Source: Buxus sempervirens (lineage: Eukaryota > Streptophyta > Magnoliopsida > Buxales > Buxaceae). Taken from it: 64,000 nucleotides of DNA. The translations under genes were made by a program, and so were the position numbers. The stretch spans positions 13,428,221-13,492,220 of the forward strand of contig OX387192.1 in assembly GCA_947561395.2 (NCBI GenBank). Direction: 5' to 3'. The notes beneath the pieces were generated by a model. It had not been told where the DNA came from. It made no database searches and saw nothing but the letters and a program-made list of their open reading frames with translations. Below, piece after piece: positions 21,978 to 32,732 of the stretch; the first letter of the stretch is position 1, and each line of letters begins with the position of its first letter.

Positions 21978-23453
21978 CCACCACCAGTTCGTGACCGCCT
22001 CCTTCCTCCACCAGATCTCTCTTTTCCACCTCATTTCCACCTCCATTCCGTTCTTCTTCTCCACCTCCTTCTCCATTCTGTTCGAGAGTTTTTTGTTCGT
22101 GGGTGTTCTAGCATGTGAGCAAGATCTGCCTGTGGTTCGATTCAGCTGTTTCAGGAAGGACCAGCAGGTTTTGGGCTACTGTTTCATGCTTTTGTTCGGG
22201 AAGAGCTGCAGCCTCCATTTTCATTGACCTGCACCCTCTGCCCCCGCCTCACCTCCGCCTCACCCCCATCTAGTTTGACCTGCTACCTCCTCCGCCTCAC
22301 CTCCACCTCCATTGACCAGTTTCCACCTCCATTGACCAGCTCCCATCTCACCTCCATATCTGCCCGTGGTTCTTTGTGCATGGCTTGACCTGTTGCGTTC
22401 GTAGCTTTGTTCGTGATTGTCTGGTTCGTCACTGTCTGGTTCGTCCCTGTTCGTGGCTTGTTCCTCGTGCCGGGTTGGGTTTCTCTCCCTGGCGTGTTCA
22501 TCTGCTCGTGGCTTTCTGCTAGTGGTTTTCTTGCTCGTGATTTCTAGCATTGATTTCGTTCGTGGCTTTGGTTCGTGATTTTCGTTCGTGGAATCTTCTG
22601 GATTATTATCGTTCGTGGTTCTCTTATTCGTGGCTCTCTTGTTCGAGCAAGTTTCGTTCGTGGCAAGCTTGTTCGAGCAAGTTTCGTTCGTGGCAAGTTT
22701 GGAAGTTCGCTCTCCTGTTTGCAACAAGTTTTCCTGGGCGTTTGCCTCTATTTGGGAGTTCGCTTCTGGCTTGTGAGAGCAAGTCTCCGGCCGTCATTTC
22801 TGGCTCGTGGGTGATTGCTCCTGGCTGTGTTTCTGGCTGTGATTTTTGTTTGGGTTTTTCCGTTTGGGAGTTCGCTGCTGTCTCTGGATTTCAGATTATC
22901 ATCTGCTCGTGGTATTCAGATTACCAGTTGTTCGGGTTTTCTAAGTTCGAGGTTCTTGTATTGTTCGTGGTTCGTGGACCAGTTTATCTTCAGTTCTGTA
23001 TCTGGGGTTTATTGGCTTGTGGGATATCATCTACTCGTGGGTTATTACAAGCTCAGAAAGCTCAGAAATCCGTGGAGCAAATATTCGTGGATTATCTTTT
23101 GTTCGTGAGCAAATATTACCAGCAGTTGTCCAAGCTCAAAAAGCTCAGAAGCCTGTATCTGGGGCTTATTGGTTTATTGGTTCGTGGGTTATCTTTTGTT
23201 TGTGGAGCAATTATTCGTGGAACCCTTGTTCCAGACCAGACTATCTCCCGTATTGTTTCTGGGTTTTATTGTTCGTGGGATTTCTTCTTCCCGTGGGTTC
23301 TTACCAGCTCTTGTCCAAGCCCAGCATTTCCAGCATTTCCAGCTCCTGTCCAAAGGGGATATTTCCAGCTTCTGTTCGTGGTTTCTTGTCTCGTGTGATA
23401 TCATCTTTTCTGATCTGTAAGCCTTCTTGCCTCGCTTAGCTTGCCTGTCCGCC
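21978..23453 (+). promoter_or_regulatory. LINE D 5' UTR with GTTCGTGG repeats
   Basis: About 1.5 kb lie between the duplication and the ORF1 start. The first part is CCACCTCC-rich on the plus strand. From 22080 on, more than fifteen GTTCGTG-type motifs occur, with a perfect 30-bp tandem at 22641 and 22671. A long open frame (22550-23398) is an accident of this composition. By analogy with other L1 elements the internal promoter should lie here. Confidence 0.75.
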
Positions 23454-24881
23454 ATGAACGACATTCAAGCTTCGATCTCTGATTTCCCGCCTTTGGCTTC
23501 CTCGGTTAATCCCGTTGACCAAGTTAATTTGCCTCTTGCTCATCCCAGCAATGACAACAGGGCCTGGTCTACCCTTTTCGGGAAAGCCTCGGCATCCAAG
23601 GTGAAATTGCATTACTATGAACCCCTGGTGTCTGACGTTCAAATACTGATCTCCCCTCCCTCTTCTGTCGTAGAGCTGGGTTCCAGGCTTTGGGAAGGCA
23701 GCCTCATTGGGCATTTCCTTGATAGGAAACTGCCATTGCATGCTGTCAAAAGCATCGTGGACAGGCTTTGGAACAAATTTGGCTCAACACATGTTTCCGA
23801 AGTGAGCAATGGCTTTTTTATCTTTCGTTTCTCTTCATCCCAGGTGAGAGACAAAGTGTTACAAGGGGGCCCCTGGCATCTGGCAGGAAGACTTCTAATA
23901 CTTCGACAGTGGGAACCTAACATTCAATTTGAGAAATGCAAGTTATCTACAGTGCCCGTATGGATTAAACTTCTGAACATTCCTATGGAATATTGGACTG
24001 AAGAGGGCCTAAGCTGGATTGCTAGTGGAGTGGGCAATCCAATTTGCCTTGATGAAATGACCGAGAAGAAGCTCAAGCTCCATTATGCCCGTGTTTGTGT
24101 GGAGGTAGGAGTGGACTGTACATTCCCGGATCAGGTCTTCATTAAGGCACCGGGTTCCTCTGAACTCCTCCAGATTGATGTTGATTATTCTTGGAAGCCC
24201 CTTAAATGCTCTTCTTGCCAACTATTCGGTCACAATGATTCCAAGTGTAGCCTCTCCAAGCAGTGGGTTCCTAAAGAAGTCGCTGCCAACCAAGATACTC
24301 CAGTTGTCGAAAGTGTTGCACAAGTTGTTGCACAAGTTGTTGATCCTTCTGTCCAACTACCATTCAGTTCTACTTGTGATGGTGTTGCGACTGTGCTGCC
24401 ACCAGTGGATGCTCACGTGTGGACTCCGGTTAACCGTAAGGGCAAGGAAATTGTTCATCCCAGTCCGCCTCCTTGCCTTGGTGAATCTTCAGGACCTCTC
24501 TCTCAGGATAATTCTGAACCTTTATTGCCTCCTTCCTCCAACCTAGTTGCTGAGGGGGATTTGATCACCAATGCCAGCCACCTTGTTAATGAGGAAACTG
24601 TAAGCTGCCATGACTCTCCAGCCCCCAACCACACCCAAGATATCCAAGGTACTTCTGGGCATGAGATGCCAACCCCCCCGATTGAGGAATCCCCTAACAG
24701 GTTTGAACCTTTGTTGGTTCTTAACCATAGCGATTTGATCACCTCATCATCTTCCTCAAAGAAGAAACAACGTAAGAAAATGAAGCGGCAGTTACTCGTG
24801 GATGAAGTTGCTATGAAGAATGCCAAATTAGCAGGTAGCAATGTTGCTGGAGTGCCCCTTCGAATTACCACCTCCCAATGA
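23454..24881 (+). CDS. LINE D ORF1 protein, intact
   Basis: It is 475 residues long, from the ATG at 23454 (context GCCATGA) to the TGA at 24879. The N-terminus reads SDFPPLAS, a motif also present in LINE P. Residues about 35-230 form the DUF4283-like domain (GPWHLAGRLLILRQW, VPVWIKLLNIPMEYW, YARVCVEV). A CCHC knuckle sits at about 252-265 (CSSCQLFGHNDSKC). A low-complexity Pro/Ser linker leads to SPNRFEPL near 412, a KKKQRKKMKR run and VDEVAMK near 449. ORF1 of plant L1 is thought to coat the element RNA. The stop overlaps the ORF2 start as ATGA. Confidence 0.92.
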   Translation: MNDIQASISDFPPLASSVNPVDQVNLPLAHPSNDNRAWSTLFGKASASKVKLHYYEPLVSDVQILISPPSSVVELGSRLWEGSLIGHFLDRKLPLHAVKSIVDRLWNKFGSTHVSEVSNGFFIFRFSSSQVRDKVLQGGPWHLAGRLLILRQWEPNIQFEKCKLSTVPVWIKLLNIPMEYWTEEGLSWIASGVGNPICLDEMTEKKLKLHYARVCVEVGVDCTFPDQVFIKAPGSSELLQIDVDYSWKPLKCSSCQLFGHNDSKCSLSKQWVPKEVAANQDTPVVESVAQVVAQVVDPSVQLPFSSTCDGVATVLPPVDAHVWTPVNRKGKEIVHPSPPPCLGESSGPLSQDNSEPLLPPSSNLVAEGDLITNASHLVNEETVSCHDSPAPNHTQDIQGTSGHEMPTPPIEESPNRFEPLLVLNHSDLITSSSSSKKKQRKKMKRQLLVDEVAMKNAKLAGSNVAGVPLRITTSQ

Positions 24882-27504
24882 TTAAGATCGGCTCTTGGAA
24901 TACCAGGGGTCTTAATGATCCAGCAAAGCAGAAGGAAGTCAGGAACTTGATCACATCTCATAGGTTGGACATCATCTGTTTAGTGGAAACTAAGGTTAGG
25001 GAAATAAACTCCCAGGTTATTCGTAACCTGATTTGCCCTTCTTGGGCACTTATCACAAACTATTCTAAGGCTCTTAAGGGCCGTACTTGGGTGTTGTACA
25101 ATCCAGCATTAATTGCTATCAATGTATTGGGCTCTTCCGATCAATTCATTCACTGCAGTGCTGTGTTATCTTCCCTTCAGAAGTCTTTCTTCTTCACTGC
25201 AATTTATGCCTCAAATGACAGTAGAGAAAGAACCTTCTTGTGGAATGACCTGAAATCATGGAATCCTTCATTCCCATGGCTTTTAGTGGGTGACTTCAAC
25301 TGTGTTCGAGGCCATTCAGAAAAATCGGGAGGTAAACATATCAGTCGTGCTTCTACTGATGATTTTAACAACTTCATTGAATTTTGCGAGCTCTCTGATC
25401 TAAAAAGGACTTAATTTCACTTGGAGTAATCAAGGTGAAGGCCCCGGCAGAATCATGGTTAAGCTTGACCGTGCTCTTATCAATTTCCCTTGGTTGACTG
25501 AGTTTGCTACTTCTGAAGTTGAAACTTTTCCCCCTGGAATTTCTGATCATTCCCCCCTTATCATCTCCATCTTCCCGCCCACTCATCCCAAGAAGCGCCC
25601 TTTCAGATTTTTCAATTTTTGGGCATCTCATGAGGATTTCTTACCGCTGGTTGAGGATGCCTGGAGTACTCCAATTTCTTGTACTCCGATGTTTATTGTT
25701 GTTAGGAAGCTCAAGATTCTCAAAAGCAAGCTTAAGGATTGGAGCAAGAAGAAGGCTTTTGCTGGCATATCGTCCAAAGTCCAAGAGCTGAAATCCCTAT
25801 TGGCCGATTGTCAGACCATGATCCAGGATTCCCCCCATGATATTGCACTAGCATGCAAAGAGAAGGAGCTCCGATCTCTTCTTTTTTCTGCCCTCCGTAT
25901 TGAGGAATCTCAGCTCCGTAGTAAATCGAGAGTGCAATGGCTTCAAGAAGGTGATCAGAATTCTAGTTATTTTCACAAAATGCTTGTTTCAAGGCGTTCT
26001 CACAATAGCATTTTGTCCATCTCCAATGATCAAGGTGAGAAGCTTTCCGAACCCACTTTAATTGAAGATTGCATTACTCGCTTCTATAGGAACTTGCTGG
26101 GTGAAGCTTCAGCGCCCTCCATCTCCCCTATGCCTTCTACCCTCCCTTCCCTTTCAGAAGACCACATGAGCAGCCTAGCCATGACTGTCTCAGATGAAGA
26201 GATTAAAAGCACCCTTTTCAGTCTTAAAGATGACAAGGCACCTGGCCCTGATGGGTTCACTGCCCTCTTCTTCAAATCGGCTTGGTCTGTGGTGGGTTCA
26301 GACGTGCTCCATGCTATCAGAAGCTTCTTCATCTCTAGCCAACTTCTCAAAGAGATGAATTGCACAGCAGTAACACTAGTTCCTAAATGCAAGAACCCTT
26401 CTCAAGTTGGTGATTACAGACCTATTTCATGTGTCAACACTCTCTACAAGTGCATTTCCAAAATCTTGGCAAATAGGCTCAAAGTGGTGACAGGTGACCT
26501 TGTGGGAGGTTATCAGTCGGCATTCATTGGGGGCAGAAACATAGCAGAGAATATTCTCTTGGCGCATGAACTTCTTCATGGTTACCACCTTAAAAGAGGT
26601 ACTGCCAATTGCACTATAAAAGTTGACTTGCGGAAGGCCTTTGACTCCGTTTCATGGAGTTGTGTTCAAAGAACCTTAGAAGCAATGAAGTTTCCACCAA
26701 TTTTCTCCAAATGGATCATGGTATGCATCTCCTCACCTTCTTACTCAATAATGATTAATGGAAACTTGTGTGGCTTCTTCAAAGGAGCAAAGGGCCTACG
26801 GCAGGGAGATCCTATATCGCCATACCTCTTTGTCCTTGTCATGGAGGTCTTCAATCGTGTTCTTCATGAAGAAACATCTATTGGGTTCAGTTACCACTCT
26901 AAATGCAAAAAGAATAACATCAAGCTACTCAGTTTTGCCGATGATCTGTTACTGTTTTCTAAGGGGGACCAGAGTTCAATCAATTGTTTTGCTTGTGCCT
27001 TGAAAAGATTTTCTCTACTTTCGGGCATGGAGGTCAACAAGGGTAAAAGTCATGTCTTCTTCTCGGGTTGTGATGATGTAGCTGCCACCCTGGCAAGATC
27101 GATTGGTTTCCAGCTTGGATCTTTGCCTATTCGTTATCTTGGACTCCCACTTCTCACCACCAAGCTTACGGCCAAGGACTGTGATCCCCTCATTAGCCGC
27201 ATTCAAGCAAAGATGCAAGCTTGGCAATGTTGTAGCTTATCCTATGCAGGTCGCCTTCTCCTTGTAAGATTAGTGCTTTTCTCAATCAAGGTACATTGGC
27301 TCTCCACTTTCATTCTTCCAAAAAGTATCCTTGTTATCCTCACTAGACTTTGCAGAAGATTCCTATGGTTTGGCCCTAACCTTGACAAGAAGATGTCACC
27401 TGTTAATTGGGAAGTGGTCTGCTCCCCCAAATCTGATGGAGGCCTTGGCTTGCTCAATCTTGTACTTTGGAACAAAGCAGCTATTTTGAAGCACATCTGG
27501 CGCA
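24878..27504 (+). pseudogene. LINE D ORF2, 5' part: endonuclease and RT
   Basis: The ATG at 24878 overlaps the ORF1 stop. The endonuclease shows NTRGLND, VETKVRE, GDFNCVR, LDRALIN and SDHSP. A frameshift in an A-run near 25405 breaks the domain just before the FTWSN motif. The frame then runs open to the break at 27504. RT motifs are KDDKAPGPDGF, QSAFIGGR (Gly for the usual Pro), KAFDSVSW, GLRQGDPISPYLF and FADD near 26937. LINE E interrupts it just after WNKAAILKHIWRI; the remainder is at 31127-32092. Confidence 0.9.
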
Positions 27505-30500
27505 TTTTTTTTGGAAGGTGAGTCCAAAGTAGATTAATAATGAAAGGTATGTACAATGAAGACCAGCCAAGACATAGGCTCCCTAGCAAAGGGAGAGCCT
27601 ACATAAACAAATAAGAGAACAAGAACAAAGGTGCAAAAGCACTACATAAAGGTAGGAGAGATCTCCCAATTGAGAAAGAAAAGTCTATTTAAGCTATTGT
27701 TCTTAACAACTTCTGAAGTATGGCCGAACTTCATTTTGGTATCCATGATAATAGCCTTCAAGAGTAGATCGGTTGGAGTGGCCTTATTTTGAAAGAGTCT
27801 TGCATTCCTTTCTCTCCAGATATGGTACACCATTGCTGCCAAAGTAGACTTTCCAATCTTGTGCTGGAGCTTCTTCCCATTCCAATGTGAGATAGCCCAA
27901 TCGATAACTAAGTTCCATTGGTTAGGTCTCACTGAAACACAGTTTCGCCTCATGATATCCGTCCATATAGCTGCAGAGTACTCACATTGGAAGAATAGAT
28001 GGTTCAAGTCCTCATTGCTACTTTGGCAAAGAACACACTTGGATGTGGCTAGCACATTCAAGTGAAGAAGCCTATCTTGAGTCAAGAGGCGATGGTGGAT
28101 TGCAAGCCAAAGAATGAAAGCGTGTCTAGGGGTGCTGCCTTTAAACCACACAATGCTAGACCAAGGAACTTTTTGGTGCGTTAGTCTACAAGCTTTATAA
28201 GAGGACTGGATGGAGAACATACCAGTCTTGGCCAGCTTCCAGATAAACCTGTCGCTTCTGCACGGATCGGGACATGGGAGCTTGGAAAGATCATTCCAGA
28301 CTTCAAGGAGGTCGTGGCTTTGGGCGCTAGGAGGCTACCATGAATTCCTGTCAATGATGGTAGCAACCGGAGCATTGAGAGGGAGGCCTGCGTCGTATCT
28401 TAGTCTCACACCATATGTCCTCAAAAGCATGCCTTTGGGATGCCAATTATCCCACCAAAGGCTGGTATGTAAGCCGTCCCCAATCTCATGTTTGATGAAA
28501 TCCATAGCCAGTTCATGCCCTTTCAAGATCTTCCTCCAGACCCACGTTGCTGATGTGGGGGTGTTAATTTGCCAAAGGCTCCTTCCCCTCAGTAAGTATG
28601 CTCTAACCCAAAGGACCCATATTGAGGAACTTGCCGTGAGCAACCTCCATATGTGTTTCACCATTGCTGCTTTGTTCCACGTAGGAATGTCGATTAGCCC
28701 AAGGCCACCTTCCTCTTTGGGGGAACACACAACCCCCCATTTCACTGGGACGATTTTCCTTTGGCTATCCGGAATGGACCAAAGAAAGTTCCTACATAAT
28801 CTCTCCACTTCTTTGAGGACCTGCTTGGGGAGGATGAATGTAGATAGCCAATTAACCAAAGTAGAGAAAATAACAGTTTGAAGCAGTACGATTCTACCAG
28901 CATATGAAAGCAGCCGAGCTTTCCAGGACTGAAGTTTACTTTGAATCTTCATGAGGATAGGTTCACAGTCACGCAAAGACAGTCTAGAGGAGATGATTGG
29001 GAGACCGAGGTAACGAATTGGCAATCTCCCAATAGGAACCTTCAAGGTGCTAGCAATAAAGTCACTGACCTGCTGTGGGATAGCACTTGTGAACATGACA
29101 CTCTTAGATGGGTTCATGAGAAGATCGGATAGAGTGCCAAAGTCGTCGAAGCTTTTCACTACAGTGTTTATTGAGTCAATATCACCATTCATGAAGACCA
29201 TAAGGTCATCTGCAAAAGCCAAACTTTGAAGGCCAACCCTCTTACACTTGGGATGATGAATGAAAGCTTGGGCCGATCTTCTATTAAGAATGCCAAAGAA
29301 TACTTCCATAACCAAAACAAAGAGGTAGGGCGATAATGGGTCGCCTTGCCGAAGCCCTTGTGATCCTTTGAAATAGCCCACACAACATCCATTCATACTG
29401 AGAGAGAACGAAGTGGAGGAGATACAGGCCATTATCCAGTCAATGACTCTTTGTGGAAACTTCATGGATCTTAGGATAGGTGGGATGATCTCCCATCTTA
29501 CCGAGTCGAACGCCTTCATAACATCTGCTTTGAGGATGCACTTAGGCCTGCCCTTGTTGAGATGGTAGTTATGGATCAGCTCCTGAACAATCATAATATT
29601 GTCAGAAATCGACCTCTCCGGAATGAAGGCATTTTGATTAGGTCCCACAATGTCCGCAATACATGCCTTGAGCCTGTTAGCAATAATTTTGGATATGCAT
29701 TTATACACTGTATTCACACATGATATTGGCCTGTAATCACCTACCATCGTAGGATTCCCAGATTTCGGAACGAGGGTAATGAGAGTGGCATTAATTTGCT
29801 GCAACATAGCTCCAGAAGAGAAGAAGCTTTGTATTGCCTCCACGGTGTCCTTCCCCACAATATGCCAAGCCACCTTGAAGAATTTCGAGGTAAAACCATC
29901 TGGACCTGGGGCTTTGTCCTCATTCATTCTAAATAGAGTATTTCTTATCTCCTCCTCGGTGACCTCTTTTTCCATCTCCGCAGCTTGGGGGTTGGATAAC
30001 CTCGATGATAGATAAGCATCAATAATCTCGTCACTACCTTTCCATGGTTCTGGCTGTCTCCCCAAGAGTTTTTGGTAGTAACACTCGAAACAGCTCTTAA
30101 TATCATCCCACTTTGTAATTTTGGACCCCTCATGGTTGTAAATACTTGAGATTCTGTTGTTTGCTCTCCTTCCAATTAAGGACTTGTGAAAGAAAGAAGT
30201 ATTAGAATCTCCTTCCTTAAGCCAAAGAACTCGAGACTTCTGCCTTATTTGGGACTCAAAATCAACAGAGAGCCTAGCAAGCTTGTCCACCAATCTTTTT
30301 TCCTCCCTCACCAACTCGGAATCCCCATTGTGAGAGAAGATTCTGCGCTGGCATGCTTCAAGTTCATCTCTCACCAATGAGATTTGGTCGTGCAGATTTT
30401 GGAACTTGAGACGGCTCCATTCCTTTAGTTGCAGCTTCACATTCTTCAATTTTTTAACTAGCTTAAACATGGGGGTGCCCGAGATGGGAATTGTCCATGC

Positions 30501-31126
30501 TTGAGCCACCAGGAGAAGGAAATCCTCATGCTTGCACCAGTTGTTGAAAAATTTGAATGGTTTTGTGCCTTGATAAGAAACTTGGGTCATAGAGAGCACG
30601 ATCGGACTATGGTCAGATATGCTCGGAGGAAGAACTTCAGCTTCTGAGCAAGGGAATGCCTGCAGCCACTCATGGTTAACCAAAACTCTATCAAGTTTGC
30701 ATATAATAAGATTATTACCAGTACTTTTGTTGCTCCAAGAGTGGGAGAGACCTTTTTGCTTAAGGTGGACGAGCATGCAATCATCTATGAAAGTATTAAA
30801 ATCCTTTGCTGCTTTGAGATTGATTGGTTTGCCCCCCAACTTTTCTTCAGAATTTCGAATACAATTGAAGTCCCCAGCAACAACCCAGGGGCAACCAGGG
30901 ATAATGTTTTTCAAGTCATGCCAAAGTGTCTTCCTTTGATACATATCATTTGCCCCATAGACAAACGAGGCCATGAACTGGGCTTGAGAGCTCGTAATCG
31001 ACACTCCGCAATGGATAAATTGATTGGTAATCATCAGAGGATGGAGAGAGAGTTCGGTTGGGTCCCAACACACCCAAATACGGCCTTTCAAGGCGTCGGA
31101 GTAGTTGTCAATAGATTGCCACGAGG
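27505..31126 (-). mobile_element. LINE E, 5'-truncated L1 with a nearly intact ORF2
   Basis: The T-run at 27505-27512 is the tail, and the 5' end near 31126 falls early in the endonuclease. The 3' UTR has a long hairpin at 27576-27602 (ten-pair stem with one bulge), next to TTGTACA. ORF2 reads in one frame from the truncation to its natural stop near 27642, with a single nonsense codon, TAG at 28335-28337, after DRNSW. Motifs: GDFNC, SDHSP, NEDKAPGPDGF, QNAFIPERS, KAFDSVRW, GLRQGDPLSPYLF, FADD, then PRHAFILWLA with C-C-H-C ligands. Host LINE D appears to have lost about 50 bp at the site and I see no target-site duplication. Confidence 0.9.
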
Positions 31127-32092
31127 GTACACTCTACTCTTTTAAGGAATCGTAGCCTATGGTCAGTACCTATCCCATCTAGCTGTTCATGGTGTTGGAG
31201 GAAAATCTTGCAAGCATGACATACTGCCTCTCTCCACATCAAATCGAAGATTCACAATGGGAAAAGCACCTTCCTATGGTTTGACAACTGGCACCCAGAT
31301 GGACCATTGCTCCATCATTACAATCCAAGAGTTGTGTATGACTCCGGCCTTGGCAAGGAAGCAACAGTGGACAACATTATTAATGGGACAGCTTGGGACG
31401 TTCCTCCTTCCATTACCATAGACCTTATGCAGATTTGGGGACGACTCCATGAATTGCCACCGCCTGACCCAACTCGTGATGACATGGTTAGTTGGTCTCT
31501 CTCTAAATCAGGTAAATTCACCATCAAATCTGCCTACTTCGTCTTACAACCCATTCGGGCTCCTAGGAGCTGGAGCAAACTTCTGTGGTTCCAATGGCAT
31601 GTCCCGAAATTTTCCTTCATTGCTTGGATGGTCATCCAGCACAAATTACTCACTAGAGACAGATTGAAGCATTGGGGTATCACGAAGGACCAAGTATGTG
31701 TTCTTTGTAGAAGGGAAGCCGAAACCCATGACCACTTGTTCTTTAATTGTGAGTATAGTAGCACAATATGGTCTACTCTCCTATCAATGAATTGCTTATC
31801 TACAGGAACAAGAAGCTGGAACGATTGGATCTATTGGGCCACAACAAGCTTCTCCCACCAAGGGCCTATCACAAACTTGGCAAAGTTGTCTCTCACTACT
31901 GCGGTGTACCAGATTTGGAGGGAACACAATAACCGGATCTTCCAAAACTGTTATCACCCCTATGCTTGGGTTACCCACAATATCGTAGCTGATATACTTG
32001 GCAAACTCTCCTCCGCTAAGGTCGTACTGGTTGACACTCCTAACCATAGGCAAATTGTTCATAGATGGGGACTGTCTTGGCGGTTTTTGTAA
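31127..32092 (+). pseudogene. LINE D ORF2, 3' part: zf-RVT region
   Basis: It resumes LINE D's ORF2 with LLRNRSLW. A stop near 31216 and a W-to-C change (SCSWCWRK) mark decay. The frame is then open through FDNWHPDG, YDSGL and the zf-RVT (PKFSFIAWMV; CVLC near 31700; HDHLFFNC) to TTAVYQIWREHNNRIF and the stop near 32090. The segment matching about 20 residues between HIWRI and LLRNRS is missing, so the LINE E insertion deleted some host sequence. Confidence 0.87.
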
Positions 32093-32221
32093 TGTCATCT
32101 ATTAGTCGCTTGTATCTGTTTGTTGCCAACTTATAGTTGGGTGCCTTAGGGCTGCTTGAAACTCTATTGTACACATTTATTTTCATTAATACACTTTTGG
32201 ACTTACCTTCCAAGAAAAAAA
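32093..32221 (+). other. LINE D 3' UTR and tail
   Basis: A hairpin with arms CCAAC and GTTGG lies at 32126-32140. ATTGTACA is at 32167, and the end is GGACTTACCTTCC plus an A-rich tail. This belongs to the GGACTTACCTTCC tail type shared with E, H, K and N. Confidence 0.8.
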
Positions 32222-32732
32222 GGTTTCTGAGATTGAGTGTTTTCTTCCATACCCATGACCCTCTAGCTGGAACTTTTAATGCCCAGAAGTTCCTGTCTTT
32301 GATCAGATACCATCTTACCCACCTCAACCAAAGACTTGTTGCTCCACTAACAATCAACCATATCAGTCTCATTGTTGCACTCTTGTTCTAAGCATGAAGC
32401 TTAATGAATCCCAGACCACCTTCAACCTTAGGTTTGCATACAGCCTCCCAGCATATAGGTATTACCTTTCTTTTCATATCAGGACCTGCCCATAAGAAAT
32501 TCCTACATAACTTCTCCAGCCCATTAAGAACTTTCTTTGGAATGCTGAACACAGATAGCCAATATACTTTAATTCCAAAAAGTACAGCCTTCACTAGTGT
32601 CATCCTCCCTGCATATGATAACGCCCTACCTTTCCAAGACTGAGTTTTTGCTTTGACATTATTAATCAATGGCTCACAATCTGCCGTTGATAATCTGGTG
32701 GAAATTAGGGGGAGTCCTAGGTATCTTACTTT
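32222..32732 (-). pseudogene. LINE G ORF2 piece 3: RT thumb to zf-RVT linker
   Basis: The minus frame reads RYLGLPLISTRL, SYAGRM, FLWAGPDMKRKV and EGGLGF. A small frame disturbance follows near 32391, then KDRNFWALKV and SWVWKKTLNLRN. It joins piece 2 at 35538 (LINE H between them) and piece 4 at 21977 (LINE D between them). Confidence 0.87.

Larger units (their letters stand above)
21978..32221 (+). mobile_element. LINE D, full-length plant L1, split by LINE E
   Basis: It has a 5' UTR, an intact ORF1, ORF2, a 3' UTR and a poly(A) tail at 32212-32221, flanked by a 9-bp duplication. Without LINE E (27505-31126) it is about 6.6 kb. It is the only copy in the window with both termini and both ORFs. 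Confidence 0.9.

Noticed and set aside
22550..23398. A 282-codon open frame upstream of LINE D ORF1
   Set aside because: It is low-complexity (Ser, Phe, Leu, Trp, Cys) and follows the GTTCGTGG repeats in more than one frame. It lies in the 5' UTR and has no counterpart in a conserved domain.
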